DNA of 64,000 nucleotides from NCBI RefSeq assembly GCF_000253255.1, contig NC_015580.1, positions 2,121,001 to 2,185,000 of the forward strand. Reading direction: 5' to 3'. A program made the translations under genes and the position numbers. The stretch is from Novosphingobium sp. PP1Y (lineage in GTDB: Bacteria; Pseudomonadota; Alphaproteobacteria; Sphingomonadales; Sphingomonadaceae). The notes beneath the pieces are model-generated. The model did no database searches and was not told the origin of the DNA. It saw only the letters and a list, made by a program, of their open reading frames with translations. Shown one piece after another: positions 49,918-58,960 of the stretch; within the stretch, counting starts at the first letter, position 1, and each line of letters starts with the position of its first letter.

Positions 49918-51381
49918 ATGAATATCCAGTTCCTCGATGCGGCTACTCCCAGTGATGAACGCCTCGTGGCCCGCCTCGTCAACCAAGATGCGATGCCTGC
50001 CGATCTCGAACCGGTGCTTGCAGAGGGAGCGAAGCAGTCGCGTTTCACCGGCAAGGCCGGGCAGGTCTTCGAAGGTTTCGTGGAGCGTGACGGCAAGGTC
50101 GTGCGTGTTGTGCTGGCGGGCATTGGCGCCGCGTCGGCCAAGGATCGCCGCGCTGCCATCGAAAAGGCCGGTGCGGCCGTCGTTGCCAAGTACCTGACCA
50201 GTGGCGAGACCGCACTGGCGCTAGATGTGACCGGGGCAGGGCTTTCCGCCGAGGAAACTTCAGGCGCGCTGCTCGGCGCGGTGCTGCGTTCCTGGCGTCA
50301 TGACGTCTATCGCACCAAGCTGTCCGACGAAGCGAAGCCCACTCTGGCAGCGATCTCGGTGATCGGCGCTCCCGATGGCACTGCTGCCAACTGGGACGTG
50401 GAAACCGCCGTGGCGGACGGCGTTGCCTTCACCCGCGAACTGGTGACCGAGCCTGCCAACACGATCTATCCGGAAAGCTTCGTTGCCCGCTGCGAAAAGC
50501 GCATGGCCGGCACCGGGATCAAGATCCGCGTGCTCGACGACAAGGAAATGGCCGAGCTTGGCATGGGCTCGCTGCTCGGAGTGGCGCAGGGCTCTGTTCG
50601 CCCCGCGCGCCTGCTGGTGATGGAATGGATGGGCGGCGCCAAGGGCGACAAGCCCGTTGCCTTCGTCGGCAAGGGCGTGACCTTCGATACCGGCGGTATC
50701 AGCATCAAGCCTGCGGCCGGCATGGAAGACATGAAGTGGGACATGGGCGGAGCAGGCGCGGTTGCGGGCACCATGCTCGCACTCGCGCTGCGCAAGGCCA
50801 GGGCCAATGTCGTGGGTATCTGCGGCCTTGTCGAGAACATGCCAGACGGCAATGCCCAGCGCCCCGGCGACGTGGTCACTTCGCTTTCGGGCCAGACCAT
50901 CGAAGTCATCAACACCGACGCCGAAGGTCGCCTCGTGCTGTGCGATGCGCTGACCTGGGTGCAGCGTGAGTACAGCCCGGCCAGGATCGTCGATCTTGCC
51001 ACGCTGACCGGCGCGATCATCCTTTCGCTGGCTCACGAATATGCAGGCCTGTTCTCCAACAACGACGAGCTTGCCGCCGAGCTGACCGCAGCCGGCGATG
51101 CCTCGGGCGACCGACTGTGGCGCATGCCGATGGGCCCCAGCTACGACAAGATGCTCGACAGCCAGATCGCCGACATGAAGAACGTCGGCCCGCGCTTCGG
51201 CGGCTCGATCACTGCGGCGCAGTTCCTCAAGCGCTTCATCGAGAACGATACGCCCTGGGCACACCTCGACATTGCCGGTACCGTCTGGACCGACAAGCCC
51301 GGCGCGACCTGGGACAAGGGTGCGACCGGCTACGGTGTGCGCCTGCTCGACCGTTTTGTTCGCGACACGCTCGAAGCCTGA
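49918..51381 (+). CDS. pepA: Leucyl aminopeptidase, M17 (487 aa)
   Basis: Cytosolic dizinc aminopeptidase A. The M17 signature NTDAEGRL occupies residues 332-339, and FVGKGVTFDTGGISIKPAAGM with K252 and D257, plus MKWDMGGAGAVAGTM, completes the metal site. It releases N-terminal residues, especially leucine; PepA in some bacteria also binds DNA. GGAGAATCC lies before ATG 49918. It is divergent from lptD over 107 bases and is followed by holC. Confidence 0.95.
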   Translation: MNIQFLDAATPSDERLVARLVNQDAMPADLEPVLAEGAKQSRFTGKAGQVFEGFVERDGKVVRVVLAGIGAASAKDRRAAIEKAGAAVVAKYLTSGETALALDVTGAGLSAEETSGALLGAVLRSWRHDVYRTKLSDEAKPTLAAISVIGAPDGTAANWDVETAVADGVAFTRELVTEPANTIYPESFVARCEKRMAGTGIKIRVLDDKEMAELGMGSLLGVAQGSVRPARLLVMEWMGGAKGDKPVAFVGKGVTFDTGGISIKPAAGMEDMKWDMGGAGAVAGTMLALALRKARANVVGICGLVENMPDGNAQRPGDVVTSLSGQTIEVINTDAEGRLVLCDALTWVQREYSPARIVDLATLTGAIILSLAHEYAGLFSNNDELAAELTAAGDASGDRLWRMPMGPSYDKMLDSQIADMKNVGPRFGGSITAAQFLKRFIENDTPWAHLDIAGTVWTDKPGATWDKGATGYGVRLLDRFVRDTLEA

Positions 51382-51405
51382 TAGGCAAGGGGAGGGACGC
51401 GGCCG

Positions 51406-51843
51406 ATGCGGGTCGATTTCTACCAGCTCAGCCGCGATCCAGCCGAAGTCGCATTGCCGCTGATCGCGGGTAAGGTCGTCGGGTCGGGCGAGCGCCTCCT
51501 GGTGGTCTCCGCTGACGGCGAGCAGCGCAAGCGGATCCGGCAGGCCCTGTGGTCGGCTGGGCCCGACACGTTCCTTGCCAATGGCGAGGTTGGCGATGGA
51601 CAGGAGGAACGCCAGCCGATCCTCCTGTCCGATGCGCCGCAACCGGCTAATGGGGCGAAGTTCATGGCCATCGCCGACGGGCAGTGGCGTGAAGGCAGCG
51701 AACCGTTTGCGCGCACCTTCTACCTCTTCGACGAATCGACGGTTCAGCAGGCCCGCGGCGTCTGGCGCGAACTGCGCTCTCGCGAAGGCGTGGAGCACTA
51801 TTACTGGAAGCAGGAAGGCGGCCGCTGGGTCCAGGCCGGATAA
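51406..51843 (+). CDS. holC: DNA polymerase III chi subunit (145 aa)
   Basis: HolC/chi fold: MRVDFYQLSRDPAEVALPLIAGKVVGSGERLLVV, then RTFYLFDESTVQQARGVWRELRSREGVEHYYWKQEGG. Chi joins the clamp loader to SSB on lagging-strand templates. Its placement after pepA is the common alphaproteobacterial order. It is separated from pepA by 24 bases and is likely co-transcribed. Confidence 0.9.
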   Translation: MRVDFYQLSRDPAEVALPLIAGKVVGSGERLLVVSADGEQRKRIRQALWSAGPDTFLANGEVGDGQEERQPILLSDAPQPANGAKFMAIADGQWREGSEPFARTFYLFDESTVQQARGVWRELRSREGVEHYYWKQEGGRWVQAG

Positions 51844-51924
51844 AGGCGTGCTTGCGGCGCAACCGAAACCCCGCTAGGGGCGCGCGCAACTTTCCCAAAT
51901 ACCATACTTCGCAAGGAACCAGAC

Positions 51925-52347
51925 ATGGCGGTTACCCGCACCTTTTCGATCATCAAGCCCGATGCCACCCGTCGCAACCTGACCGGCGGCGTCACCAAGA
52001 TGCTGGAAGAAGCGGGCCTGCGCGTCGTCGCTTCCAAGCGCATCCAGATGACCCAGGAACAGGCCGAGGGCTTCTACGCCGTCCACAAGGAACGCCCGTT
52101 CTTCAATGACCTCGTCTCGTTCATGATCTCGGGCCCGGTCGTGGTCCAGGTCCTCGAGGGTGAAGATGCCGTGAAGCGCAACCGCGACGTCATGGGCGCC
52201 ACCAACCCGGCCGATGCCGCCGAAGGCACCATCCGCAAGACCTACGCCGAATCGATCGAAGCCAACTCGGTCCACGGTTCGGATTCGGATGAGAACGCCG
52301 CGATCGAGATCGCCTACTTCTTCAAGCCGGAAGAGATCGTCGGCTGA
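51925..52347 (+). CDS. ndk: Nucleoside-diphosphate kinase (140 aa)
   Basis: Ndk with active-site H117 in EANSVHGSDSDENA, TFSIIKPDATRRNLTGG at the N-terminus and RDVMGATNPADAAEGTIRK, a very strongly conserved family. It equalises NTP and dNTP pools by ping-pong phosphotransfer. Transcription is rightwards and ends at the hairpin 52377-52403. Its 80-base leader after holC suggests its own promoter. Confidence 0.97.
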   Translation: MAVTRTFSIIKPDATRRNLTGGVTKMLEEAGLRVVASKRIQMTQEQAEGFYAVHKERPFFNDLVSFMISGPVVVQVLEGEDAVKRNRDVMGATNPADAAEGTIRKTYAESIEANSVHGSDSDENAAIEIAYFFKPEEIVG

Positions 52348-52376
52348 TCGACGGTTAATTCTTCGCAAGATGGATG

Positions 52377-52403
52377 AAGGCCGCCCGATTGGGCGGCCTT
52401 TTT
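52377..52403 (+). terminator. Rho-independent terminator after ndk
   Basis: AAGGCCGCCC and GGGCGGCCTT form a perfect 10-bp stem around GATT, followed by a T run interrupted by one C (TTTTTCTTT). Confidence 0.92.
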
Positions 52404-52474
52404 CTTTGCGGCAGGCTTTATCGTTCGGTTAATCAATAGTTAGCTAATTGAATCCGAATTGCAGGAGGTTTGCT

Positions 52475-52603
52475 TTGATCGGCAGGACATTCATCATTGT
52501 AGCCGGCGCATCGTTCATCGCAGCAGTGATCACCTCGGGCGCCGCGCAGATCAGCGCGGGCACAGCGCCGGTGCAATTGCTTCAACTTGTTGCCATGCGT
52601 TAG
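52475..52603 (+). CDS. Predicted 42-residue membrane microprotein (TTG start)
   Basis: The frame starts at TTG 52475, six bases after a perfect AGGAGG (52463-52468), and ends at TAG 52603. The peptide (IGRTFIIVAGASFIAAVITS then GAAQISAGTAPVQLLQLVAMR) has one clear hydrophobic segment of about 20 residues, such as a membrane-spanning helix or uncleaved signal. It sits just past the ndk terminator and 25 bases before the purN stop, convergent. The strong ribosome-binding site is the main evidence; no family is recognised. Confidence 0.55.
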   Translation: MIGRTFIIVAGASFIAAVITSGAAQISAGTAPVQLLQLVAMR

Positions 52604-52628
52604 GCTCATGCCGAGCCGCAAAAGGCGG

Positions 52629-53213
52629 TTATTGCGCGCTCTGCTCGACCGTCACGAGGCGCGCGAGGCAGCGTGAGTAGAGCTGGTGCTCGGCGATCAG
52701 GACGCGGGCGGCCAGACTGTCGGGCGTATCCCCGGGAATGATCGCAACCGGGGTCTGGCCCAGGATCGGGCCGTCGTCGAGTTCGGCGGTGACGAGGTGC
52801 ACGGTAACGCCGCCATGCGAATCGCCCGCCTCGATGGCGCGCTCATGGGTGTGCAGCCCGGTGTACTTGGGCAGCAGGGACGGGTGGATGTTGACCATGC
52901 GGCCCTCCCACCCCGCGACGAATTCCGGGGTGAGGATGCGCATGTAGCCGGCCAGGGCGACCCACTGCGCACCCGATTCGCGGATCGCGGCGTCCATTGC
53001 CTTGTCATGTTCCGCGCGCGCCATGCCCTTGTGCGAAAGGGCGAAGGTGGGCACGCCTTCTGCTTCGGCGAGGACGAGGCCCTTGGCTGCCGGGTCGTTG
53101 GAGGCGACCAGGACGATCTCGAAAGGACAGTCCTCGGCCCGGCTCGCGTAAAGCAGGGCGGCCATGTTGGTGCCGCTGCCGGAAATGAGGACGGCAACCT
53201 TTTCGCGGTTCAT
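52629..53213 (-). CDS. purN: Phosphoribosylglycinamide formyltransferase (194 aa)
   Basis: Folate-dependent GAR transformylase. GSGTNMAAL is the phosphate-binding loop. N108 and H110 in MVNIHPSLLPKYTGLHTHERA are the catalytic residues, together with the conserved aspartate of ELDDGPI. It catalyses the third step of purine synthesis using N10-formyl-THF. It lies 49 bases behind purM on the same strand, the usual purMN operon. Confidence 0.96.
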   Translation of the reverse strand: MNREKVAVLISGSGTNMAALLYASRAEDCPFEIVLVASNDPAAKGLVLAEAEGVPTFALSHKGMARAEHDKAMDAAIRESGAQWVALAGYMRILTPEFVAGWEGRMVNIHPSLLPKYTGLHTHERAIEAGDSHGGVTVHLVTAELDDGPILGQTPVAIIPGDTPDSLAARVLIAEHQLYSRCLARLVTVEQSAQ

Positions 53214-53262
53214 TCGAAACTTCCGTTCGCGTCAGGCCGGAGGGATACCAGCATCCTTGGTC

Positions 53263-54366
53263 TCAAGCGAAGTGAGTCGCTTCCCAGTTCTCGCGAGCGG
53301 ACCAGACTTCGGCCTTGCCCTGCACGGTGCAACCCTTCTCGCCCGGCTCGATCGCGCCGATGACGTGAACGGTTTCGCCCGCCGCTTCGAGTTCGGCCTG
53401 CAGCGCGCCCGCGTCGTCGGCGGCCACTGCAAGGACCATGCCGATGCCGCAGTTGAAGGTGCGGGCCATCTCGCTGGGCTCGATGTTGCCCTGGGCCTGG
53501 AGGAACGCCATCAGGCGCGGCTGCAGCCATGCGCCTGCGTCGATGCGCGCATGCAGGCCCTTGGGCAGGACACGCGGGATATTTTCCAGCAGGCCGCCGC
53601 CGGTAATGTGGGCGAGAGCGTGGATGCGGCCCGAGCGGATGAAGGGCAGCAGGCTCTTCACATAGATGCGCGTCGGCGCGATCAGCGCGTCGATCAGCAG
53701 GGTTTCCGCATCGAACAGGGCCGGGCGGTCGAGCTTCCAGCCCTTGTCCTCGGCAAGGCGGCGGACCAGAGAATAGCCGTTCGAGTGCACGCCCGAGGAC
53801 GCGAGGCCAAGCAGGACGTCGCCGCTGGCCACCTTGTCGCCGGTCAGCTGCTCGCCGCGCTCGACGGCGCCGACGCAGAAGCCGGCAAGGTCGTAGTCGC
53901 CAGCGGCATACATGCCGGGCATTTCGGCCGTTTCGCCGCCGATGAGGGCGCAGCCCGACATCTTGCAGCCTTCGGCAATGCCGGCAACGACGCGTTCGGC
54001 GACGCCGTTCTCGAGTTTTCCGGTAGCGAAGTAGTCGAGGAAGAAGAGGGGCTCCGCGCCCTGCACGATAAGGTCGTTCACGCACATGGCGACAAGGTCG
54101 ATGCCGATGTGGTCGTGACGGTCGTGATCGATGGCGAGCTTGACCTTGGTGCCCACGCCATCGTTCGCCGCGACAAGGAGCGGGTCCTTGTAACCGGCCG
54201 CGCGTGGATCGAAGAACCCTCCGAACCCTCCGAGGTCGGCGTCCGCGCCGGGACGGGCGGTCGCTTTGGCCAGCGGGGCGATGGCTTTGACAAGGGCGTT
54301 GCCGGCCGCGATCGAAACGCCGGCCTGCTCATAGCTATAGCTCTTCGAGGAGTTATCTTCGGACAT
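53263..54366 (-). CDS. purM: Phosphoribosylformylglycinamidine cyclo-ligase (367 aa)
   Basis: AIR synthetase, the ATP-dependent ring closure of step five in purine synthesis. GGFGGFFDPRAAGYKDPLLVAANDGVGTK, IGIDLVAMCVNDLIVQGAEPLFFLDYFATG, and GGETAEMPGMY are hallmarks of PurM. ATG 54366 (MSEDNSSKSYSYEQAGV) is the conserved start; the upstream continuation to 54528 is not conserved in form. It is divergent from the 428-aa gene, and purN follows. Confidence 0.95.
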   Translation of the reverse strand: MSEDNSSKSYSYEQAGVSIAAGNALVKAIAPLAKATARPGADADLGGFGGFFDPRAAGYKDPLLVAANDGVGTKVKLAIDHDRHDHIGIDLVAMCVNDLIVQGAEPLFFLDYFATGKLENGVAERVVAGIAEGCKMSGCALIGGETAEMPGMYAAGDYDLAGFCVGAVERGEQLTGDKVASGDVLLGLASSGVHSNGYSLVRRLAEDKGWKLDRPALFDAETLLIDALIAPTRIYVKSLLPFIRSGRIHALAHITGGGLLENIPRVLPKGLHARIDAGAWLQPRLMAFLQAQGNIEPSEMARTFNCGIGMVLAVAADDAGALQAELEAAGETVHVIGAIEPGEKGCTVQGKAEVWSARENWEATHFA

Positions 54367-54515
54367 TGCGCGCGCATAGTGCGCAATCGGTTTCGAGTCA
54401 CGCCCGACCCGCAAAAATGACGCACAAAAAACGCCGGGGATGCCCAAGTTCGGGCGCAGTCGCTTTCCTGCTTGGATTTCGCTCGCCGTTTGGGCAAAAG
54501 GCCCGGGTTTTGACA

Positions 54516-55802
54516 ATGGCCACGACAATCTCCCACAAATTCCGGCGGCTCGCCCGCACCGGTTCGCTCAACGGCGCCGCTGGGCGCAAGGGCCTGATCC
54601 TCGGCGGCGTAGCCGCGGCGGCGCTCGCCTTTGCCGGCGGTTCCGCGCTGATCGCGCAGATCGATGGTGACCGGGGCATTGCCCCGCTCGTCAATTCCGA
54701 GGATATCCAGGTCAACGGCATCAAGGTCGACGTGTCGGACAAGACTGGCGCCGATGCCCGTCTAAAGGCATGGAAGGAGGCGGAAAAGGAAGCCTGGAAG
54801 AAGCTGGGCGGTCCTGACATGCCGGTCGAATCGATCGATGCCATGGTCTCGTCCGTGGTGATCGAGCACGAACAGATCGGTCCGCACCGCTATATCGCCT
54901 CGCTGGGCGTCATCTTCGACAAGGCCAAGGCGGGCCAGTTCGTCGGCGGAGACGGTGCGACGGTCCGTTCGGCGCCGCTGCTGGTCATTCCCGTGCTCTA
55001 CTCGGGCGGTGTGCGTCAGGTCTTCGAGGTGCGCGGACCGTGGCAGCGCGCCTGGGCCGAGTTCCAGGCCGCGCAAAGTACCATCGATTATGTACGCCCC
55101 GCCGGTGCGGGCGGCGAATCGCTGATTCTCACGGCGGGACAGCCGGGCCGGCGCAGCCGCCTGTGGTGGCGAAACGTGCTCAACCAGTTCGATGCGGCTG
55201 ACGTGATCGTGCCGGTGGCCCGGCTCGAGCGCCAGTGGCCGGGCGGCCCGGTGAAGGGTACGTTCACGGCGCGCTACGGCCCGGACAACAAGTTCCTCTC
55301 CAGCTTTGAAATGACGGCCGCAAGCGAAGAGCAGTTGCCTGAAATGCTCGACAAGGCAGTGCAGCGCATCGATGGCATCTACCGCGGTGCGCTCGATCAG
55401 GGGCTGCTGCAGCCCGACCCGACGATCACCGCCGGTCGCCTCACGCTGGACCGCGCTTTCGCCGAATTGCGCGACAAGCTGATGCCCCAAGGCGCGCCGC
55501 CGCCAGAACTTCTCACGCCTCAGCCGATCCCGGGCGCCGCGTCCGAAAGCGTCGCTGCCGGTCAGGTCGAGACGGTGACCGTACAGTTCGCAACGCCCGA
55601 TGCGGGAGCGGTCGACGCGGCGCTGGCTGCCGTTCGCGGCGTGCCGGGCGTGAGCGGGGCCGCTACGGTGAGCCTTGCCATCGGCGGAACCTCGGTCATG
55701 CGGGTCTCCGCAACGGGCGGGGCGGAACGCCTTGCCGCGGCGCTGAAGGCGCAGGGCTGGAATGTTTCTGTCAGCGGTTCCACGCTGAGGATCAGCCGCT
55801 AG
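54516..55802 (+). CDS. Uncharacterised protein with N-terminal membrane helix (428 aa)
   Basis: A positively charged N-terminus and a hydrophobic helix at about 27-47 (GLILGGVAAAALAFAGGSAL) suggest an anchor or signal. The following 290 residues contain repeated alpha/beta patterns (VPVARLERQWPGGPVKGTFTARYGP, SEEQLPEMLDKAVQRIDGIYRG). The last 75 residues (VETVTVQFATPDAGAVDAALAAVRGVPGV) look like a ferredoxin-fold or heavy-metal-associated domain but lack a CxxC metal site. A link with hda follows from the 15-base gap and common direction. Its function is unknown. Confidence 0.75.
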   Translation: MATTISHKFRRLARTGSLNGAAGRKGLILGGVAAAALAFAGGSALIAQIDGDRGIAPLVNSEDIQVNGIKVDVSDKTGADARLKAWKEAEKEAWKKLGGPDMPVESIDAMVSSVVIEHEQIGPHRYIASLGVIFDKAKAGQFVGGDGATVRSAPLLVIPVLYSGGVRQVFEVRGPWQRAWAEFQAAQSTIDYVRPAGAGGESLILTAGQPGRRSRLWWRNVLNQFDAADVIVPVARLERQWPGGPVKGTFTARYGPDNKFLSSFEMTAASEEQLPEMLDKAVQRIDGIYRGALDQGLLQPDPTITAGRLTLDRAFAELRDKLMPQGAPPPELLTPQPIPGAASESVAAGQVETVTVQFATPDAGAVDAALAAVRGVPGVSGAATVSLAIGGTSVMRVSATGGAERLAAALKAQGWNVSVSGSTLRISR

Positions 55803-55817
55803 GACCGGGCCTTGGGC

Positions 55818-56447
55818 ATGAGGCAGATTGCATTACCGCTTTCATCCAATCGGGACAGGCCCCCGCGCATCGTCGTGGGCAATGCCAATGCGTCCGTGAT
55901 CGACGCGATGTCGGAACCGGGCAACTGGCCATTCCATACCGCGATCCTCACCGGACCGCCGCGCTCGGGCAAGTCGCTGCTTGCCAGCTGGTTTGCCGAT
56001 TCGGGCGTGGGCGATGTCGTCGACGATGCCGACACGGTCGACGAGGACGCGCTGTTCCACCGCTGGAACCGTGCGCAGGAGAGCGGACGGCCCCTGCTCA
56101 TCGTCAGCAACCGACCGCGCGGCAATGGCGAAGGAGCCTGGAAAGTCAGCCTGCCGGACCTCAATTCGCGATTGGGAGCCGCACTTGACCTCGAAATCGA
56201 CGTGCCGGACGACGAGATGCTGGCCGCCTTGATGGAAGTCCACGCCGAGATGCGCGGCCTCGTTCTTGACCATTCCGCAACCGATTATCTTGTACCACGG
56301 TGCGAGCGTAGCCATCTGGGGGTCGAACGGCTGCTCGAAGCGATCGATCGGCTCAGTTTGGAACGCAAGCAGGCCCCCACACTGGCCATCTGGCGCGAAG
56401 CCTTGATCGAGACTAAAGGCGGTGCTCCGGAAGGCCTCGGGAACTAG
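55818..56447 (+). CDS. hda: DnaA-homologous regulator Hda (209 aa)
   Basis: Short AAA+ DnaA-paralogue. MRQIALPLSS at the N-terminus is the beta-clamp-binding peptide (QxxLPL form), which lets ATP hydrolysis by DnaA be triggered by the loaded clamp. Walker A is GPPRSGKS and Walker B DVVDDAD; a sensor region follows (PLLIVSNRPRG). Without the DnaA DNA-binding domain it inactivates DnaA after initiation. ATG 55818 sits before the clamp motif; an upstream TTG at 55812 adds only two residues. Confidence 0.93.
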   Translation: MRQIALPLSSNRDRPPRIVVGNANASVIDAMSEPGNWPFHTAILTGPPRSGKSLLASWFADSGVGDVVDDADTVDEDALFHRWNRAQESGRPLLIVSNRPRGNGEGAWKVSLPDLNSRLGAALDLEIDVPDDEMLAALMEVHAEMRGLVLDHSATDYLVPRCERSHLGVERLLEAIDRLSLERKQAPTLAIWREALIETKGGAPEGLGN

Positions 56448-56498
56448 GTCTGCTCTACGATGCTTGCCTTGCAGGCGAATTGATGGGAGATTCGGGCA

Positions 56499-57203
56499 AT
56501 GCTCGGTAATCTTGTCCGATATCTGGATTCTGTCGTGGCGCGCGATCCTGCGCCTCGTTCGCGTTGGGAAGTGCTGCTCTATCCCGGCGTGTGGGCGCTG
56601 TTCTGGCACAAGATCGCGCATCGCCTGTTCAATGCGCGCCTGTTCTTCCTCGCGCGCGCAGTCAATCACCTCTCCCGGTTCATGACCGCGATCGACATCC
56701 ACCCGGGCGCAACCATCGGCAAGAACTTCTTCATCGACCACGGTTTCACCGTGATCGGCGAGACGGCCGAGATCGGTGACAACGTCACCATCTACCAGTG
56801 CGTCACGCTTGGCGGTTCCAACCCGACGAACGGCAAGGGCGGCAAGCGCCATCCCACGCTGGAGGACAATGTCATCGTCGGCTCCGGGGCCCAGATCATC
56901 GGCCCGGTGACCATCGGCAAGCGCGCCCGCATCGGCGCCAGCGCCGTCGTGACCGAGAGCGTGCCCGATGGCGCGACCATGATCGGCGTCAAGGCGCGCT
57001 CGACCCTTGTCGCCGCAGAGACTTACGCTAAGGACTTCATGCCTTACGGCACGCCCTGCAAGGAACCGTGCGAACCGGCGCCCAACCAGCGCGTCGACCA
57101 GCTCGAAGAGCAGATCGATGCCCTGCGTGCGCAAGTCGAGGCGCTCATGGCCGAACGTGAAGAGGCGCGCAAGTCCACCGAACCGGCATGCAAGGGCGTT
57201 TGA
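56499..57203 (+). CDS. cysE: Serine O-acetyltransferase (234 aa)
   Basis: Left-handed beta-helix acetyltransferase: a short helical N-domain, then hexapeptide repeats in IDIHPGATIGKNFFIDHGFTVIGETAEIGD and VTIYQCVTLGG, with GGKRHPTLEDNVIVGSGAQIIGPVTIG forming further coils. It makes O-acetylserine from serine and acetyl-CoA for cysteine. The catalytic His-Asp pair is expected in FIDHGF. It is followed after five bases by DUF2794. Confidence 0.94.
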   Translation: MLGNLVRYLDSVVARDPAPRSRWEVLLYPGVWALFWHKIAHRLFNARLFFLARAVNHLSRFMTAIDIHPGATIGKNFFIDHGFTVIGETAEIGDNVTIYQCVTLGGSNPTNGKGGKRHPTLEDNVIVGSGAQIIGPVTIGKRARIGASAVVTESVPDGATMIGVKARSTLVAAETYAKDFMPYGTPCKEPCEPAPNQRVDQLEEQIDALRAQVEALMAEREEARKSTEPACKGV

Positions 57204-57208
57204 GCTGA

Positions 57209-57580
57209 ATGTCGGTTGGGCCGGCCGGACTGAATTCCCATCACGGCAGTGTCGTTGCATTCCCCGGGCGCAAGCCTCTGCAGGTGGGGTTTGAGCGCGA
57301 CGAGCTGATGCGCATTCTGGATCTTTACGGGCGCATGGTCGCGGCCGGACTGTGGCGCGACTACGCCATGGACTTCGGCAAGGACGCCGCGAATTTCAGC
57401 GCCTTTCGCCGCGCTGCAGAACGCCCGCAGGCGCGGGTGGAGAAGCGCCCGGCACTGCGCGGAAAGCAGGGCATGTGGACATTGTTCGGCGAGGCCGGGC
57501 AAGTGCTCAAGCGCGGGCATGAACTGGCCGGCATTCTCAGCCCCCTCGAACGCAAGCTCCTCAAGGTCGTCGAGGATTGA
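57209..57580 (+). CDS. DUF2794 family protein (123 aa)
   Basis: A conserved alphaproteobacterial family with FERDELMRILDLYGRMVAAGLWRDYAMDFGKDAANFSAFRRAAERP, and a C-terminal GMWTLFGEAGQVLKRG, KLLKVVED. No enzymatic motif is seen, and function is unknown. It begins five bases after the cysE stop, so it is co-transcribed with cysE; this does not settle a role. Confidence 0.85.
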   Translation: MSVGPAGLNSHHGSVVAFPGRKPLQVGFERDELMRILDLYGRMVAAGLWRDYAMDFGKDAANFSAFRRAAERPQARVEKRPALRGKQGMWTLFGEAGQVLKRGHELAGILSPLERKLLKVVED

Positions 57581-57607
57581 GGGCAGGGGGCTGTTTTGCT
57601 CCCGTTC

Positions 57608-58513
57608 TCAGCCGCGCTTGCCTGACAGCATCGCCATCGCGTGATGCGACTGCTCCATGCCGTTGTCGAAGACACGGTCGCCGCGCCGGTCGCGGATACG
57701 TTCCCAGGCCGCTGCGAATCCTTCGACGGTCCGCTCTGCCTCGGGCAGCAGGACGCCGTCGTTCATGGTGATGAAGGCGCCCTGGTAGACGCCGCCACCC
57801 GCACCCACGATGGCATCGCTTGGCGCATCCTTCGATACGAGGAAGAGGGCGGCGGGCACCACGGCTTCCGGAACGAAAGCATTATAGGCTTCATCGGGAA
57901 AGATGTCGGCGGTCATGCGCGTGCCCGCCGTCGGGGCGATGGAGTTGACGCGGATGTCGTACTTGGCGCCTTCCATGCGCAAGGTACGGGCGAGGCCGAG
58001 AACGCCGGCCTTGGCTGCGCCGTAGTTGGCTTGGCCGAAGTTGCCGCCAAGACCGGAGGACGAAGTCGTCATCAGAACGCGGCCGTAGCGCTGCTCGCGC
58101 ATGGTTTCCCAAACCGCCTTGGTCGCAAAGGCGCTGCCCAGCAGGTGGACGCGCACGACCAGCTCGAAATCGGCCGGGTCCATCTTGGCGAATGTGCGGT
58201 CGCGCAGGATGCCGGCATTGTTGATCAGGACATGGACGCCGCCCCATGCTTCCCTGGTGCGCGCGACCATCGCTTCCATCTGGGCGAAGTCCGAAACGTC
58301 GCCGCCGTCGGCCATGGCCTCGCCGCCAGCTACGCGAATTTCCTCGACCACCGCCAGTGCGGCGTCGGAGTGGCCGCGCCCGTCGCGCTCGCCGCCGAGG
58401 TCGTTGACCACGACTTTCGCGCCGCGCCGCGCCAGTTCGAGGGCATAGGCGCGTCCCAGTCCATTGCCCGCACCGGTCACGATTGCGACCTGTCCTTCGA
58501 ACGAAATGGGCAT
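57608..58513 (-). CDS. Short-chain dehydrogenase, peroxisomal-MFE/17beta-HSD4-like (301 aa)
   Basis: SDR fold with TGAGNGLGRAYALELARRG (nucleotide-binding TGxxxGxG), NNAGILRD, the catalytic S-Y-K set in TTSSSGLGGNFGQANYGAAKAG, and a C-terminal tail that goes beyond a classical SDR (QGAFITMNDGVLLPEAERTVEGFAAAW, FDNGMEQSHHAMAML). The VNDLGGERDGRGHSD segment is characteristic of the MFE-2/3-hydroxyacyl-CoA dehydrogenase group, so oxidation of a 3-hydroxyacyl-CoA is likely. It converges on DUF2794 and is divergent from purS. Confidence 0.88.
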   Translation of the reverse strand: MPISFEGQVAIVTGAGNGLGRAYALELARRGAKVVVNDLGGERDGRGHSDAALAVVEEIRVAGGEAMADGGDVSDFAQMEAMVARTREAWGGVHVLINNAGILRDRTFAKMDPADFELVVRVHLLGSAFATKAVWETMREQRYGRVLMTTSSSGLGGNFGQANYGAAKAGVLGLARTLRMEGAKYDIRVNSIAPTAGTRMTADIFPDEAYNAFVPEAVVPAALFLVSKDAPSDAIVGAGGGVYQGAFITMNDGVLLPEAERTVEGFAAAWERIRDRRGDRVFDNGMEQSHHAMAMLSGKRG

Positions 58514-58723
58514 ATTCTTGGCACTCCGGCTTGGCGCTTGAGGGGGCTTGCCGCGAGATGGCAGGTTGCGCGGCGCGGTTCAATTGCAAAGCTTGCCCAC
58601 GAAGCGCGTGCTGCCGCTTGCTCCCGCGCGTTCTCGGGGCCATAGGCGGTCCGAACGAATCCGGCGATTCCGCGCGAAGCGGGATTGCATTTGACCAGAC
58701 CGCCCAAGCGAAAGGCCCCCGCG

Positions 58724-58960
58724 ATGAAAGTCCGCGTCCACGTCAGCCTCAAGCCCGGTGTCCTCGATCCGCAGGGTCGGGCGATTCATCACTCGCTCGA
58801 AGGCCTCGGCTTCTCGGGAGTGAACGACGTCCGCGCCGGCCGCCTGATCGAGCTCGACGTTGCCGACAACGTCAGCGACGAAGCGCTCGACGACATGTGC
58901 CGCAAGCTCCTCGCCAACATGGTGATCGAGAACTACCGTATCGAGAAGGTCGCCGCATGA
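58724..58960 (+). CDS. purS: Phosphoribosylformylglycinamidine synthase, PurS subunit (78 aa)
   Basis: Small ferredoxin-like subunit of the three-part PurSQL FGAM synthase: MKVRVHVSLKPGVLDPQGRAI, then VRAGRLIELDVAD and LCRKLLANMVIENY-type C-terminal helix. ATG 58724 is chosen over upstream MHLTRPPKRK. It ends in ATGA overlap with purQ. The PurL subunit is not in the window. Confidence 0.93.
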   Translation: MKVRVHVSLKPGVLDPQGRAIHHSLEGLGFSGVNDVRAGRLIELDVADNVSDEALDDMCRKLLANMVIENYRIEKVAA

